From positions 201,184,692 through 201,248,691 of the forward strand of contig NC_134710.1 of the NCBI RefSeq assembly GCF_043290135.1: a stretch of DNA of 64,000 bases. Direction: 5' to 3'. Made by a program: the position numbers and the translations under genes. The notes below the pieces were generated by a model. The model made no database searches and was not told where the DNA came from. It saw only the letters and a program-made list of their open reading frames with translations. Origin of the DNA: Rhipicephalus microplus (taxonomy: Eukaryota; Arthropoda; Arachnida; Ixodida; Ixodidae). Positions 12,327 to 29,220 of the stretch are shown here, one piece after another (position 1 is the first letter of the stretch; every line of letters starts with the position of its first letter).

Positions 12327-12568
12327 ATTAATTGATTGATATGTGGGGTTTAACGTCCCAAAACCACCATATGAATATGAGAGACGCCGTAGTGGAGGGC
12401 TCCGGAAATTTTGACCACCTGGGGTTCTTTAACGTGCACCCAAATCTGAGCACACGGGCCTACAGCATTTCCGCCTCCATCGAAATGCAGCCGCCGCAGC
12501 CGGGATTTGATCCCGCGACCTGCCGGTCAGCAGCCGAGTACCTTAGCCACTAGACCACCGCGGTGGTG
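12327..12568 (-). mobile_element. Ruka-type SINE, full length, minus strand
   Basis: Read on the minus strand it has a tRNA-like head with A box near TAGTGGCTAAGGTACTC and B box near the reverse of GGGATTTGATCCC, the conserved core, and a tail of ATCAATCAAT type. Target-site duplications flank it: CTGGAAACGTATGAG at 12312-12326 and CTGGAAATGTATGAG at 12569-12583, a single mismatch in 15. The right duplication overlaps the foldback described next. Confidence 0.93.
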
Positions 12569-12577
12569 CTGGAAATG

Positions 12578-12693
12578 TATGAGCGCTCAAAGTAGAAGGA
12601 AGGAAGCACTTGACAGGAAAGGCGCTCAAGGACTTGACAGGAAAGCGTCTTTTCTGTCAACATGCTTCCTTTCTTCTATCTTGTGCGTTCATA
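12578..12693. repeat. imperfect foldback, about 49 bp arms
   Basis: The left arm, 12578-12626, is the approximate reverse complement of the right arm, 12644-12693, at roughly 85 percent identity by eye. Both carry AGAAGGAAGGAAGCA-like and TTGACAGGAAAG-like motifs. The 17-base spacer repeats CTTGACAGGAAAG-type sequence. It abuts the Ruka copy. The motifs resemble the terminal region of Penelope-like elements as I remember it. Confidence 0.75.
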
Positions 12694-13267
<574 letters not shown>

Positions 13268-14961
13268 ACACTGGTACCAGAATCGACGCCAGCAGGGAAT
13301 GCTAGCCGTGCACCATGGCTTCAGGTGCCAATGTCATGCGCCGCCTTTACGTTTTTCTGTTGAGGTCACCCGCTTTCCAGTTTTGTTTGCTGCCCAAAGG
13401 AGAGAGCTACAGTGTCTTGCAGTGTTGCGCAGTTGCCGCTCCGGAATTAGAGCGATTCCTGAATCATTCCACATTTTCGGCGCCCCGATATAGAATGGGG
13501 ACAACGCTCGGAGAAATGGAATGGGAATGGAATTACGTCTTTTCCCGAAGATGGAACACGTTTTCGCCTATGCGCTGCGTTTGAAACTACTAACTGTAGT
13601 AGGTTAAATACTTAATTGAACAATAAGGAAGTATTTTTAAAATGGCTTGGCCTATTACAAGCACGGGACATTTATAAGCAACAAGTCTACTACAATCTCT
13701 TCTTTATAAACGGTGTTGCTCTGAAACACCTCTTTCGAGCAGTTCATGTTTGCGACGCGCAACACATTGTTAGGTAGACGGCAATTATAATTTACCCAAT
13801 TTTGATTACTGAAACAAAAATAAAGATTCCGTCTGTAACTTGCACTGCTTGCGACCGTTATTGCCGCTTTTAAAGATCGCTAGGGCACCTCAGCACTTTT
13901 TATGACGTAGTTATTGCCAAATAACGAGTGGCCGATCGCTGGGCATGTTGTTGTTGTATAAACACTTGTTTGAGCTGATAAAAATAAAGTTGGCCAGTTA
14001 TATTGAAAGCGGCTAGTGACCGCTGCTGCTTTAGCCCAGGTCATGAGGTGTTCCCGAGTCTCGATCTGAGAGATGGTCAACCTTCACTCCCAAGGCCGGG
14101 GTGGGGTCATTTGATTATTATCGTTATCGTTTTCCTAGAATCTCTTCTTCATTCGGTTACTACGAATCGGCGCATATGCGTGTTCGCATCACGGAGCAAA
14201 GAATGCATTGGGGAGGAATGTGTTTGAATATCTTATAATTAACATTATAATATCTGGCAAAACTGCTTAGCCTTCTTTAGCAGTATTTTGTCAGCATAAA
14301 TATACGCTATGTCGTCATTTTAGCATTAACACTTTTAAGCTTAGACAATATCAGATAATCACAATTCATTCAAATATAGTGACCATGCATATACCAAAGG
14401 TAGCGGGAGGAGTGCCCCTAAAGGAATCAATAGTGTGGTTGTACTGCATCATACATGTCACTAAGCTACTGTTTCACAACCTTGTGAGTGGTTTCTGCAT
14501 ATTTTTGCAGTTGTTAACGCATCTGATGAAACCAGTTTTATGGGGCGTTGATTCTTAACTCAATAAAACTATCAAGATGTCCTTCATTCGTTGAGGAATT
14601 AAGGACATCTGTTTGGTTGAGGAATAGTCTGTTTTTTTTTATTCGGACTAATTGAAATGAATGGATTCGCGGCACGTTTTAATTCCCCGGAATGAAATTG
14701 AAATGGAATGGAGGTGCCCATTCCGCAACGCTGGCGCCTCGGGACAACGCGAGTGAAAGAGTATAGTAGAATCGCTTGCGTTCTGCGCATGTGCCCTGCA
14801 TAGTGGTAGAGTGTACTAGAAGTGTTACTGGTGGCTCGAAAATGTCTTGGGTTGCCTGTAGCTCCCTGGGTCTCTGATTTCGAAACTCTCTAGTGTTTTG
14901 CTGGAGTTGGGATGTCGCTATCACATTCATTGCTTTGCCCTTGCGGTGGACCTGTGCCTTT
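13268..14961. other. anonymous DNA
   Basis: No supported gene. ORFs of 60-90 codons overlap one another. The segment from 14640 to 14940 is of even composition without recognised motifs. Confidence 0.45.
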
Positions 14962-15795
14962 ATTATAGCGAAGGCTGTTGTGAGATCACAGCAAGGGTCG
15001 CGTGCGTCGTAGTTGTCCGCCGCCGCCGGTGTCCGTAACCAGTATCAGAGGTAATAAGATAAAAGACTAAGTAAATAAAAACCACCAAGGACACAGTGGG
15101 ATTCCAATCCGTTTCCCCTGCCCGGAATTCCACCACAGACTCGCCGGTGCTCGAAACTGCGTTGCAAACTGGCCTTATGCAGGCTTCATGCCTGCAAAGG
15201 AATCGCGTGAATGCGAATAACACAGCCTTATAGAACAGCAAAAAAACAACCAGGTGTCACACATTGCGAATTGCGTAATGGCTTGGTTGTCTGATGCTGC
15301 AACCAAGTGTGGAGAAAAAGACGAGCCGCCGTCTCTATGGAGAAGCCCACAGTCGACCTGCTCTTTGTTCGCCCGCGCCTAATATATTCTACTCGTAATG
15401 GTGATATTGCCACTCCTCGTCTTCTTCATAATTTTCAACACCAAATACAAAAGCTTCGGCCATAATTCTTTATCTTCGTCAGTCACAACATAAAAGAAAT
15501 GCACAAAATTCTTGGCGGGGTGTAGCGGGTACCACGCGTCTCCGAAGAATGACGAAGGATGTCATAGAGAATGCCTCCGTACTACACAAAAATTGCGATG
15601 ATTTATGGCGTGTAGTGGGTAGCCTTAGAAAAACACCAGGCCTGCGCGGAAGGCGCTGCACAGTCACAGCGCAAGCTGGAAGAGCGGCCTTTCAGAGCCT
15701 CTTCTAAACACTCATTGGGTAACTGCTGCAAGCACACTTGCTTGACACCCATCATGACATTAATAATAAATATTTTCGTGTAGTAGGCTGGCATT
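14962..15795 (-). repeat. composite tRNA-SINE repeat, copy A (minus)
   Basis: On the minus strand it begins with a CATGATGGGTGTC region, continues with GCAGTTACCCAATGAG and AGGCTCTGAAAGGC, passes a GTGACTGACGAAGATAAAG region, then a tRNA-like segment, and ends with CGGCGGCGGACAACTACG and AGCTTTCGCT-like sequence. Other copies in the window share this order: 15831-16355 (plus), 17958-18085 (plus, 5' part), 36485-36674 (minus) and 50545-51350 (minus). I cannot name the family. Confidence 0.7.
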
Positions 15796-15830
15796 CGCTA
15801 CGGTGTTTTTCGTCATTTTTATGAGAAGCA

Positions 15831-16355
15831 TGGTATCTGCTAAGCACTTGCAAGAAATTTTGTGCCAATGGTTTATGCAGTGACTGACGACGATGAGGAT
15901 TTATGACTGAAGCTGGTATGCGCCGCAGTTAATATCGAAACAAGAACAAGCTTTTGTAATAGCTTCGACCATTGGACGGCCCACTCGTTACGCTATTCGC
16001 ATTGTGCAACAGTTGGTTCTTTTTTCGCTGTTTTTGAAACGCTTTATAAGTCGTATTAACGCGATTGCTTTCCCGACATCAAGCGTGCCTAAGGCAAGCT
16101 TGCCAACAACTCACAAGTATGTTGTGTGTACTTTACTGGTGACGATTTCATGCAGTCAAGAAAAAAAAAAGCATCGGCGTAGCTCAGTGGTAGAATACTG
16201 GGCTGGCACCCAGCGGACTCGTGTTCGAGCCCGACTGTGTCATTGGTGGTAGGTTTTTTTCTTCTAATTTCGCGCGATGGGATTACGGACAGGCGGCGGC
16301 GGACAATTTGCGCGTGGCCCGTGTTGTGATCTCATAACAGCTTTCGCTGTAAAAA
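15831..16355 (+). repeat. composite tRNA-SINE repeat, copy B (plus)
   Basis: Pairs with copy A in inverted orientation, with only about 35 bp between them. It shares AAGAAATTTTGTGCCA, GTGACTGACGACGATGAGG and ATTCGCATTGTG with the reverse complement of copy A, at roughly 70 percent identity by eye. It includes a degenerate tRNA-like segment with A box TAGCTCAGTGG at 16180-16190 and B box GTTCGAGCCC at 16223-16232. The D-arm and anticodon arm do not fold properly, so it is not a functional tRNA gene. Confidence 0.7.
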
Positions 16356-16375
16356 CTGGCCATCTTATATACGAA

Positions 16376-17957
16376 GTGTCTCTTGATGGGAAGGATACCA
16401 GAATCTTAGAATAATGCCAACATCACTTTAATCCATAAGAAAGGAGACGTCAAAGACCTGAAATATTGCAGGCCGATCAGCTTATTGTTCGTTCTCTATA
16501 CAAACTATTTCCAAAAGTTATAATAGCTAATAAAAATAAGGTGACATTAAATATCAATCAACCAAAAGACCAAGCTGGATTTCGTGCAGGCTAATCCACA
16601 ATAAACCATATTCATACTATCAATCAGGTAATAGAGAAATGCGCGGAATACAACCAACCGTAATACATAGCTTTCATAGGTTAGGAGAAGGCATTTTACT
16701 CAGTCGAGACGTCAGCAGTAATGCAGGCACGGAATCAAGGCATCGATGAACCTTACATAAACATACTGGAAGAAATCTACAGTGGATACACAGCCACCAT
16801 GCACAGTTCTCCATAAAGAAAGCGAAAGAGTACCCCGCTGCGGTGGTATAGTAAATAAGGTACTCGGCTGCCGATCCGCAGGTCGCGGGATCGAATCCCG
16901 ACTTCGGCAGCTGCGTTTTCGATGGAGGCAAAAATGCTGTGGGCCCGTGTGCTCCGATTCGGGTGCACGTTAAAGAACCCCAGGTGATCGAAATTTCCGG
17001 AGCCCTCCACTACGGCGTCTCCCATAATCAAAGGGTGGTTTTGGTGCGCTAAGTTCCACACAATAAACAATCAAAGAAAGCGACAGAATCTCAATAAAGA
17101 AGTGTGAAAGGCTGGGAGACACGATCTCTCAAATTATATTCACCGTGCGTTCGCAGGAGATTTTCGGGGTTCTAAATTGGGAAGAGATAGGAATAAGAGT
17201 TAAGGGAGTATCTCAGTATCCTGCGATTCACTGAGGACATTGTCTTGATGAGTAAGCTCAGGGGACGAGTTACGGCTCATGATTATGGAACGGAACACGG
17301 AAAGCAGAAGAGTGGGTCTGAAAATAATATGCGCAAAACTAAAGTGATGTGCAACAGTCTCGGCAGGAAACACCATTTTGCGATAGGTGAATACATGCTG
17401 GAAGTTTTAAAGGAATATGTCCACTTAGGACGACTATAGTAACAGTGGAGCCGAACCATGAGAGTGAAATAACCAGGGTGGAGCAGATTCGGCAACAATT
17501 CTGAAATCATGAATGGTAATCTGCCACTAACCTTCAAGAGGGAGGTGTAGAACAGCTGGATCTTGCCGGTACTTACCTACGGAGCAGAAACATGGAGGCT
17601 TACAAGGAGGGTAAAGCTTAAATTAAGGACGATGCAGTGAGCGATGGCAAGAAAATTGATAGCTGCAACCTTAAGAGACAAGAAGAGAGTAGTGTATCAG
17701 GGAACAAACCGGGGTTAAGGGAACAAACCGGGGTTAACATGGGCTGGGCACGTAACACGTAGGCAGGAAAACCGCTGGTCATTAAGGGTATATGGATTCC
17801 CAGAGAAGGCAAACGCCCGAGGGGGAGTTAGACGGGCTGATGAGATTAAAATGTTCGCAGGTATAACGTGGCCGCAGAAAGCACAAGAGCGGGTTGATTG
17901 GTGGATCATGGGAGAGGCCTTTGCCCTGCAGTGGGCTTAGTCAGGCTGATGATGATG
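16376..17957 (+). mobile_element. RTE-like non-LTR retrotransposon, 5'-truncated and dead
   Basis: Translated pieces in several frames match RTE/BovB-type ORF2. In order they are an HKKGDVKDLK-like block followed by RPISLL-like sequence, a QAGFR block, the FADD region, a KTKVM block, a YVHLGRL block, a WAGHVTR-like block and a GEAFALQW-like C-terminus. It ends in TGATGATGATG, the short tandem 3' tail typical of RTE. The catalytic FADD reads FTED at about 17227-17238, so the first catalytic aspartate is now glutamate. Many stops and frameshifts interrupt it. A Ruka SINE is inserted at 16830-17072, and a 17-base duplication around 17702-17736 is internal. The endonuclease domain is missing. Confidence 0.85.
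16830..17072 (+). mobile_element. Ruka-type SINE nested in the RTE copy
   Basis: Full-length copy with head CCCCGCTGCGGTGG, B box GGGATCGAATCCC, core and CAATAAACAATC tail. Target-site duplications are AAAGAAAGCGAAAGA at 16815-16829 and AAAGAAAGCGACAGA at 17073-17087, one mismatch in 15. The insertion splits the reverse transcriptase region, so it is younger than the RTE. Confidence 0.95.
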
Positions 17958-18085
17958 GGTACTCTGCAAGTGTTCCTGTAGCAGTTACCCAAAGAGTGTG
18001 TTTGAAAAAGGCTCTGAAAAGCCACTCTTCCAGGTTTCGCTGTCACTATGTGGCGCGTTGCGCGCAGGCCTGCCTTTTTTTATCT
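17958..18085 (+). repeat. composite repeat, copy D (5' fragment)
   Basis: Contains GCAGTTACCCAAAGAG, AGGCTCTGAAAAGCC, ACTCTTCCAGG and GCGCAGGCCTG in the same order as the reverse complement of copy A. It begins exactly where the RTE 3' tail ends, through a shared ATGATGGG. Confidence 0.7.
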
Positions 18086-18320
18086 TAGTAAATGTATCCT
18101 CGGTCAATGGCTCGCCGCCTTTGATAATATAGAAGGGGCTTGTATTCACAAAAATAGTCTAGCACTAAATTTTTTTGTCTGAGAATACTTCAGCCAATTG
18201 CGATTCGGCACAAATCTTCAGCGAAGCCAGCACATGAATGGGAAAACGCACTTGTAAAAAGGATATTTTGTGCGAATATTGGTAGCGTAAGACGTTTTCC
18301 GGAAAACAGTCCGTAGTTTT

Positions 18321-18552
18321 TTATAATAATGGGGGTTTTATGTTCCAAAACCAAAATATGGTTTTGAGAGTCGCCGTAGTAAAGGGCTCCGAAAATTTCG
18401 ACTATCTGGTGTTTATTGAGGTGCACTGACATCGCACTTACACGGGCCTCTATACCATTTCGCCTTCACTGAAATGCGACCGCCGTGGCCGGGATTGAAT
18501 CCGCGACCTTCGATCCAGCAGCCGAGCACCCTAACCACTGCACCGTGGTCAA
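18321..18552 (-). mobile_element. diverged Ruka-related SINE, minus strand
   Basis: Keeps GGGGGTTTTATGTTCC, GCCGTAGTAAAGGGCTCC, a CCGGGATTGAATCC B box and a CCTAACCACTGCACC A-box region. The spacing fits the full element. It is more diverged than the Ruka copies and belongs to an older subfamily. Confidence 0.8.
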
Positions 18553-19186
18553 CTGTCCGTGGTTCTTTAAGCCGAAGCATAAAAATTGTAGAAAATGTGG
18601 GCATCTTCATGGCACCGAGTGGTGTGAAGCTGATTCACAGTGGAACTGTTGGTTTTGTGGGTAGGATCAAAATTGATTGAGTCTCAGTCATTCGACCTCA
18701 AACCAATGTTAGAGTCAATTGAACTTAATTAGCTTATTAGGGATTAGTTAAGATAAGTGGTAACATGCATCTTAAATATCTTTGTTGGGCTTGCTCAGTC
18801 ATGCAAAACTGAGTTGGTCGCTATCAGTTGTAGTCTTCATTAAGCTTAATTAGAATTTATCAGACTTGAACTAAGCACTAGTAATTGTAAGAACCATTTC
18901 ACTGTTTACAAACACAGACCATTGATGACTTTCGGTTTCGTCCACCGACGTGCTTGAATAGCATGGGCAAGTTATAAAATAGCCCGCTGATATTCTACAC
19001 TTTCCGTCAATATCATTTGGCGAAATATATTAAAATAAGTGTTATTTTGAGCTACATAAATATTATAAGAGATTCCCTTGAATTTTAGGCACGTTCCTTG
19101 TATATTTAAAAGAAAATTGAAAACATATCCTTCCAGTTTCGACGTTAAGAGCTGCTAAATGAGGTGACCGGAGCTTTTTTTTTTTT
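18553..19186. other. anonymous AT-rich DNA
   Basis: Long AT-rich stretch with TTAATTAGCTTATTAG-like sequence. No gene or repeat is recognised. Confidence 0.5.
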
Positions 19187-19230
19187 GAATGATGGTTATG
19201 GGACGTTAAACCCGACATATCAATCAATCG
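19187..19230 (+). mobile_element. SINE 3'-end fragment
   Basis: Only the last part of the element is present: GGTTATGGGACGTTAAACCC, then ACATATCAATCAATC. No target-site duplication was found. Confidence 0.75.
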
Positions 19231-19645
19231 AAGTTTTTTTGAGGCACAACGCTTGCAATCTTGAAACCGTCTATGATCTTGCACTTGGCTTCATTATACT
19301 AATTGGGACTGGGCCTGGATTAGTTTTTCGCAAATGTACTCAGCCTAATTAGAGAATACCATGTGCAACTATGCTTAATTATTTTTGGTTATAAAAACAG
19401 GTAACGAGTGCAGAAGATTATAGTGTTCTGAATGTGATGATGCACGCTTATGCGAATAATATGTAGGTACTGTTAATGTTAGTTTACGCATGGAATCATT
19501 CAAGTCGGACATCATCATTTCATCCAGTTTTTTATGAAGTCAAGTGCATGGCTTAGGTCACTTTGTATTCAAAAAGCGTCGTTTTTGTAAGCGCTACTTG
19601 CCACTGATTAGAATTTTCTCCTACGAACAGTATTCTCATAAATAT

Positions 19646-19662
19646 TGTGTGTGTGTGCGCGC

Positions 19663-19729
<67 letters not shown>
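19646..19729. repeat. (GT)n-(GC)n-(GT)n microsatellite
   Basis: A GT run, about 20 bp of GC, then a long GT run. Confidence 0.97.
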
Positions 19730-21135
<1,406 letters not shown>

Positions 21136-23495
21136 CCCTTCATAGATGTTCGAGGCAGCACGCGAAGTAGCATTACTTCAACTCGGACGTAGCACCCCCA
21201 TGAAGAATTCACCGATTTGTTCTCAAAATGTCGAGAAAAACAAACCAGTTTATTTGAAAATTAGAGCTGTTCGAAATTTCAGGAGAATTAGCACAACCAC
21301 GTGGTCAATTTTGTCAATTTTTTTAGGTTCTAGAAAAGAAAGCGCTCCCGTTTTCACAAAGTGCGACTCTGCACGTGAGCTCGTATGTTAAGAAATCTGG
21401 AAGGGGTATACTGAGAGGTGCGAATTTTCAATACAACCTAAGAAATACTGTGCAGCAAAACGAGGAATACCAAAGAAAAGGGCTGCAGCTTATGATAGTT
21501 GATATTGATTGAAAGTTTATTGAAAGATCGAGCAAATATTAGTGCAAAGAAACAGCCATGTCTGTAAAACAGAAATAAATCGAAAGCAGTGGTTAAAAGT
21601 AAAGGCTTCCATAAATTATCTCTGCAAGAATCAAAGCGGTCTTTCCACCCTATTGTTTCATTTTATCTATTATTGTGGTTTCCCAAAAACATGCCTGCAA
21701 GGAGAATAAATGAAAAGTAAAATATAACAAGGAAATGAACCGCTTCTTCCTCTAATTGATAGAGGCGTACCGCTAGCACTGATCGTTCTTCAGAGGATCT
21801 TATCGAAATTCGCTTAGTTTTCGCTCTCGTTTTATTGAGGAAAAGCTCCAATAGCAGTTTCTCACTACCTTTGGTGGTTAAAAATTTCTCCTCAGGCCCT
21901 CATTGCGTCGTTTTCGGACAACGATCTGCACGACCGGAGAACTTCTATCGATTTCGAATACTATGAGTGGAAGCAGTGGTTTTGTTTTCTAGGCTTTACG
22001 TCGGGCAAACCTTTCAACATGTTATAAGCGCACCCGCGAGCTTGCGGGAGAGTGGGATTCGCTTTTGCATGGCATGTTTTCTGCAACGTGTACCTCTAAA
22101 TTCGTACATGCGTTCACTCTCGTTTTCACTATAGCGAACCTCAAACGTGAAATTAAGTACGCTACTCGTTCTGCAGAACTTTCTCCGAAAAGCTAAGTAC
22201 TTGAAGGGCAAGCAGGAGTTTCAAGAAAATTCACGCGGAGTGAACTCACCAGAACTCCCGAATGCCAGAAACAGTTGGCCATCCTGAGGAGCAGGACAGG
22301 TGACATTTGGTTATGTAAATTTGATGCCACCAAAACTTTTAATGAAAGCAGGGAGGGGGGAGAGGAACACGTGCGGCAGCCTATTCTGGATATGTTAACA
22401 CTCTGATTGTTAGCAGAATCATCAAATTGTCTAAACTTGACAAAATAGTGCGCAGGTGTTACACTAGCTGATGAAAACACTCTGTCCCATAATGTCGCGA
22501 TTGTTTTTTCTTAGTTTAGGTGTTTATTTAGAGCATCATAAACCATGTATATGGACATTTTTCTGAAGATATTTGTTTCTCATTTAAAAAACAAAATTGA
22601 TATCTCGGCCTAGTAATGAGATGTGGTGGGCATTCGAACGTGTGACTCGAAAATCTCTGGGCGTATTTGTCGGTTATCGTGCGCCGAGCGTACAGACAAT
22701 ACTGTATGGGGACAGCTATCATACCCGTCATATGACCAAAATGCAATTAAAACTGATCACTGCAGGCCTGTGTGAACGCTCCTGTATGCACGCTGCTGCC
22801 CGAGCTCGTGCACACATTAACCGTCCTTTTCTCTCTCGCTGCTTCTTTTCTTTTTCTTCTAGCTTAGGATAGTGAGCCAGATACCTTTCTGGATAACCTT
22901 TTTAGTTTCTACTTTTATTTTTGTTCTCTCTGAGCGGTAATGAGTGGGAGCGAACAGAAACAGGGTGGCTGCACATACAAGTATAAATGTGCGCCCGCGA
23001 GCGGTGGTGCTGGCAAATGATCGAACCCCGCATCGAAGTGTCGCGAGGCCGCTGTTTGCGGTAACGAATGTGCTCATGTGTGCCTTTGGCAGGACATCAA
23101 CGGAACGGTTCCGAGTGTATACGTCTGCATGAAAAGGAGACTGCCGTCGCATATCAGAGGAGTTTTTCTTTTCTTGAACCACGGTGCTTTAATGTGTTCG
23201 ATGCCTCTGCACACTACTTTATGTCAACGGTGGCAATGCCGGTCTCCGCTTTTCAAGACTAGCGCGCATATATATTGCTGCAAGTGAGGAAAGAAATCTT
23301 GTGTGAAGTAAAACGTTTTTAATGCATGCTCGGTAAGCTGGAGCAGAATTAAGAAAGTTGCTTTTTTCCTTTATTTTTGAAGTCTACTATTGTAGGTGAT
23401 CCAGATGTCCTAGAATACACATGCAAGGTTTTTTTCATGCAAGAAGCTTTTTCTTTGTGATTAGTCCTTTCTTTGTGATTAGTCAACAGACGGTT
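21136..23495. other. anonymous DNA
   Basis: No supported gene. A direct duplication of CTTTGTGATTAGTC occurs at about 23451-23484, next to the tetranucleotide array. The rest is unrecognised. Confidence 0.45.
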
Positions 23496-23663
23496 GGACG
23501 GACGGGTGGATGGATGGATGGATGGATGGATGGATGGACGGACGGACGGACGGACGGATGGATGGATGGATGGATGGATGGATGGATGGATGGATGGATG
23601 GATGGATGGATGGATGGATGGATGGACGGACGGACGGACGGACGGATGGACGGATGGATGGAC
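23496..23663. repeat. (GGAT/GGAC)n tetranucleotide array
   Basis: About 42 GGAY units, with GGAC blocks interrupting the GGAT run twice. The ORFs over it are tetrapeptide translations. Confidence 0.98.
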
Positions 23664-23791
23664 GCTTCGCCCCGCTCATCATCATTTGGATATGCTGTCA
23701 TTTTTTTTTTGCATTCCGTCTCCGCTAAATTTCGGCGGCTGCTGCTGTCAATCGTGCCTACCGAATGTGTGTATTTAAAAAAAAAATGGAA

Positions 23792-27236
<3,445 letters not shown>

Positions 27237-27250
27237 AATCCATGATTGAT

Positions 27251-27495
27251 AGCCCCGCTGCTGTGGTCTTGTAGTTGAGGTACTCGCCTGCTGACCAGCA
27301 GGTTGAGGGATCGAATCCAGGGTGCGGCGGCTGTATTTTCAATGGAGGGGAATATGCTGTAAGCTCGCGTGCTCAGATTTGGGTGCACGTTAAAGAACCC
27401 CAGGTTGTCAAACTTTCCGGAGCCTTCCACTACGGCGTCTCTCATAACCATATGGTGGTTTTGTGACGTTAAACCCCTCATATTAGTCATCAATC
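27251..27495 (+). mobile_element. Ruka-type SINE, full length, plus strand
   Basis: Head AGCCCCGCTGCTGTGG, B box GGGATCGAATCC, complete core and CATCAATC tail. Target-site duplications are AATCCATGATTGAT at 27237-27250 and AATCCATGATTCAT at 27496-27509, one mismatch in 14. Confidence 0.95.
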
Positions 27496-27599
27496 AATCC
27501 ATGATTCATATATTGTGCATCAAGTGTCAGTCATGGTCCGAATAGAGCTCGGTTGGTCAAGGAAGTGTCGCGGATTGATCATCTTTCCGGTAAATCACT

Positions 27600-29220
27600 T
27601 TTTATGTTGAGTTCAAGGTCATTTCATTGACGTGCCATCGAGCAATGCCAAACAAAATGTACCCCCGGCTTTTTTTAAAAAAACAACGCAGTGGCTTCAA
27701 GTGTCGGGAAGTCTTGCGTGCACCCTCGTAAGAGTTAGCACCCGCGTCTCGAATGCGGGCCTCTTGATGAGTGCCGCGGCTGCTCGTAGCTCGAGGCGTA
27801 TACTCGCGTGCCACATTTCTTCCCCCCCGAATTAATCGTGCGCGGGTTGAGGCGGTGTGCTCGCCTTTATTCATCGCCCAGGGCGGCCGAAGTGCTTTTC
27901 CTCGACTCTGTCGACACTTCTCCGCCGACTCGATCACGGGCCGTTCTTGAGGAAGCGTGCTGCTCCCCTTAGCGACGGAATCTGCGGCGTTTGTTGTACC
28001 CGGCACGTTGCGCATGTGCAGTCTGCTGTCTCGTTTTTTTTCGATTTTTTTTTCACCTTTGCAGTGGTACTGTTCGTCTACTCTCATTTCTTGCGTCCTC
28101 GCTGCTGTCGCGCTCGTATTCGTTTTGTTTCGCGAGCTGGGGCAGATACATTTTGTGCCCGTCCTTTCGGTTACCGCGGCTGCATTATTTTTCATGACTT
28201 CTGTTTTCCCCCAGGCGAACTGATATCCCGCTTCCTTGATCTCATTACTCATGGTCTCGCTTCTCATTCATTCTGAACTTTCCGTCGAAAACTTCTCAGA
28301 GCCACCGTGTGTGGAAAAAGAGAGAGACCGAAAGGAAGAGCGGGCTCGCGTGCGCACGAGGGAAAGTTTGGGAAGCCGAGCGTGAGATGGCACCCCGCTT
28401 TTTTCTGCTCCTGCAGTTCTCTCCTTCGTCATCTCCCTTGTTTAGTCCCGCCACCCTTCTGTCTTATATAACCCCATTGCGTTCGTAGAGTTGGTGACAG
28501 CGTGACGCTGTGCTTGAGAGAAGGAATATATGACGTGCCGCTCTTCTGAGGGCGACGGTGGTGCTCTTTTCGCGAGCGCTGCCTGGCTACTTATCCCCTC
28601 CCCCGAAGAGTAATTCTTTGTTTCCCGCGCGGTGCGCTCTCGCATACGGAAACTGTGCCATTATTCTTGCACGCGCCAGAGGACCGCTATGCCGGCGCGC
28701 ACCCTTTCCCGGTGCAGCAGTGAGAGCCGGCCGTTCGTCCTCTTCGCACTGCTGCGATTGGACGCTGGTCCTGTCACGCGACTCGGTCCGCACACGATCA
28801 TTGGGCGCGTGCTTGCGAGCGTCAAGTGGTTTCGAGGATGTAAGGAAAATGTGAAGCCGAAGTGAGGCGAAGAAGAAAGAAGAAAAGCGATTCCACCGCC
28901 GGCTTGACCATAATGCCGTAATCGTTATAGCTTGCTCATACGTCAGCGCCGTAGCGGCGCACGCTTAGTCGTAATGCGTTTTATGTGTAGCGCGCTGTGT
29001 ACGAAAAAAAGGGTGTGGGGGTGGGTTCGCACGTTTCTGATTTGAATAATTCTCTGCCGCCACGCCGTGGCATGAAATTAAACTTGATCTCCAGCGCTGA
29101 TATTTGCGAGCGTTTTCTCTCTTGTTTGTGTCGCGTCCACGACTGTCGAGCGCTGCGATCGTCTCGTGACTATGGCGATCGCTAACTTCTGCGGTGGATG
29201 CCGAATTCGAACCAATGAGC
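27600..29220. other. CpG-rich, pyrimidine-biased block
   Basis: GC- and CpG-rich sequence with many C/T tracts on the plus strand and T runs near 28027-28052. A minus-strand frame of 221 codons and several plus-strand frames overlap in opposition. None has a recognisable domain. It reads like a regulatory or 5' UTR region. Confidence 0.35.
28464..28500 (+). promoter_or_regulatory. possible TATA core promoter
   Basis: TATATAA at about 28465-28471 sits inside the CpG-rich block, with GTTGGTGACAG about 25-30 bp downstream as a possible start region. No coding exon follows that I can support. Confidence 0.2.

Noticed and set aside
12332..12553. ORFs beginning MID(M/L)WGLTSQN, here and at 36694, 27209, 56760 and 58211
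   Set aside because: They are translations of the reverse strand of Ruka SINEs and recur because the SINE recurs; not a protein family.
16171..16245. Possible tRNA gene
   Set aside because: A and B boxes are present, but the D-arm and anticodon arm do not pair and the anticodon loop would have six bases. It sits inside a repeated composite element, so it is a SINE head.
23496..23663. Short regular repeats that could suggest a CRISPR array
   Set aside because: The unit is 4 bases with no unique spacers; it is a eukaryotic tetranucleotide microsatellite.
27602..28267. 221-codon minus-strand ORF
   Set aside because: It lies in a CpG- and pyrimidine-rich block with competing long frames on the other strand, low-complexity K/R/T/A composition and no domain.
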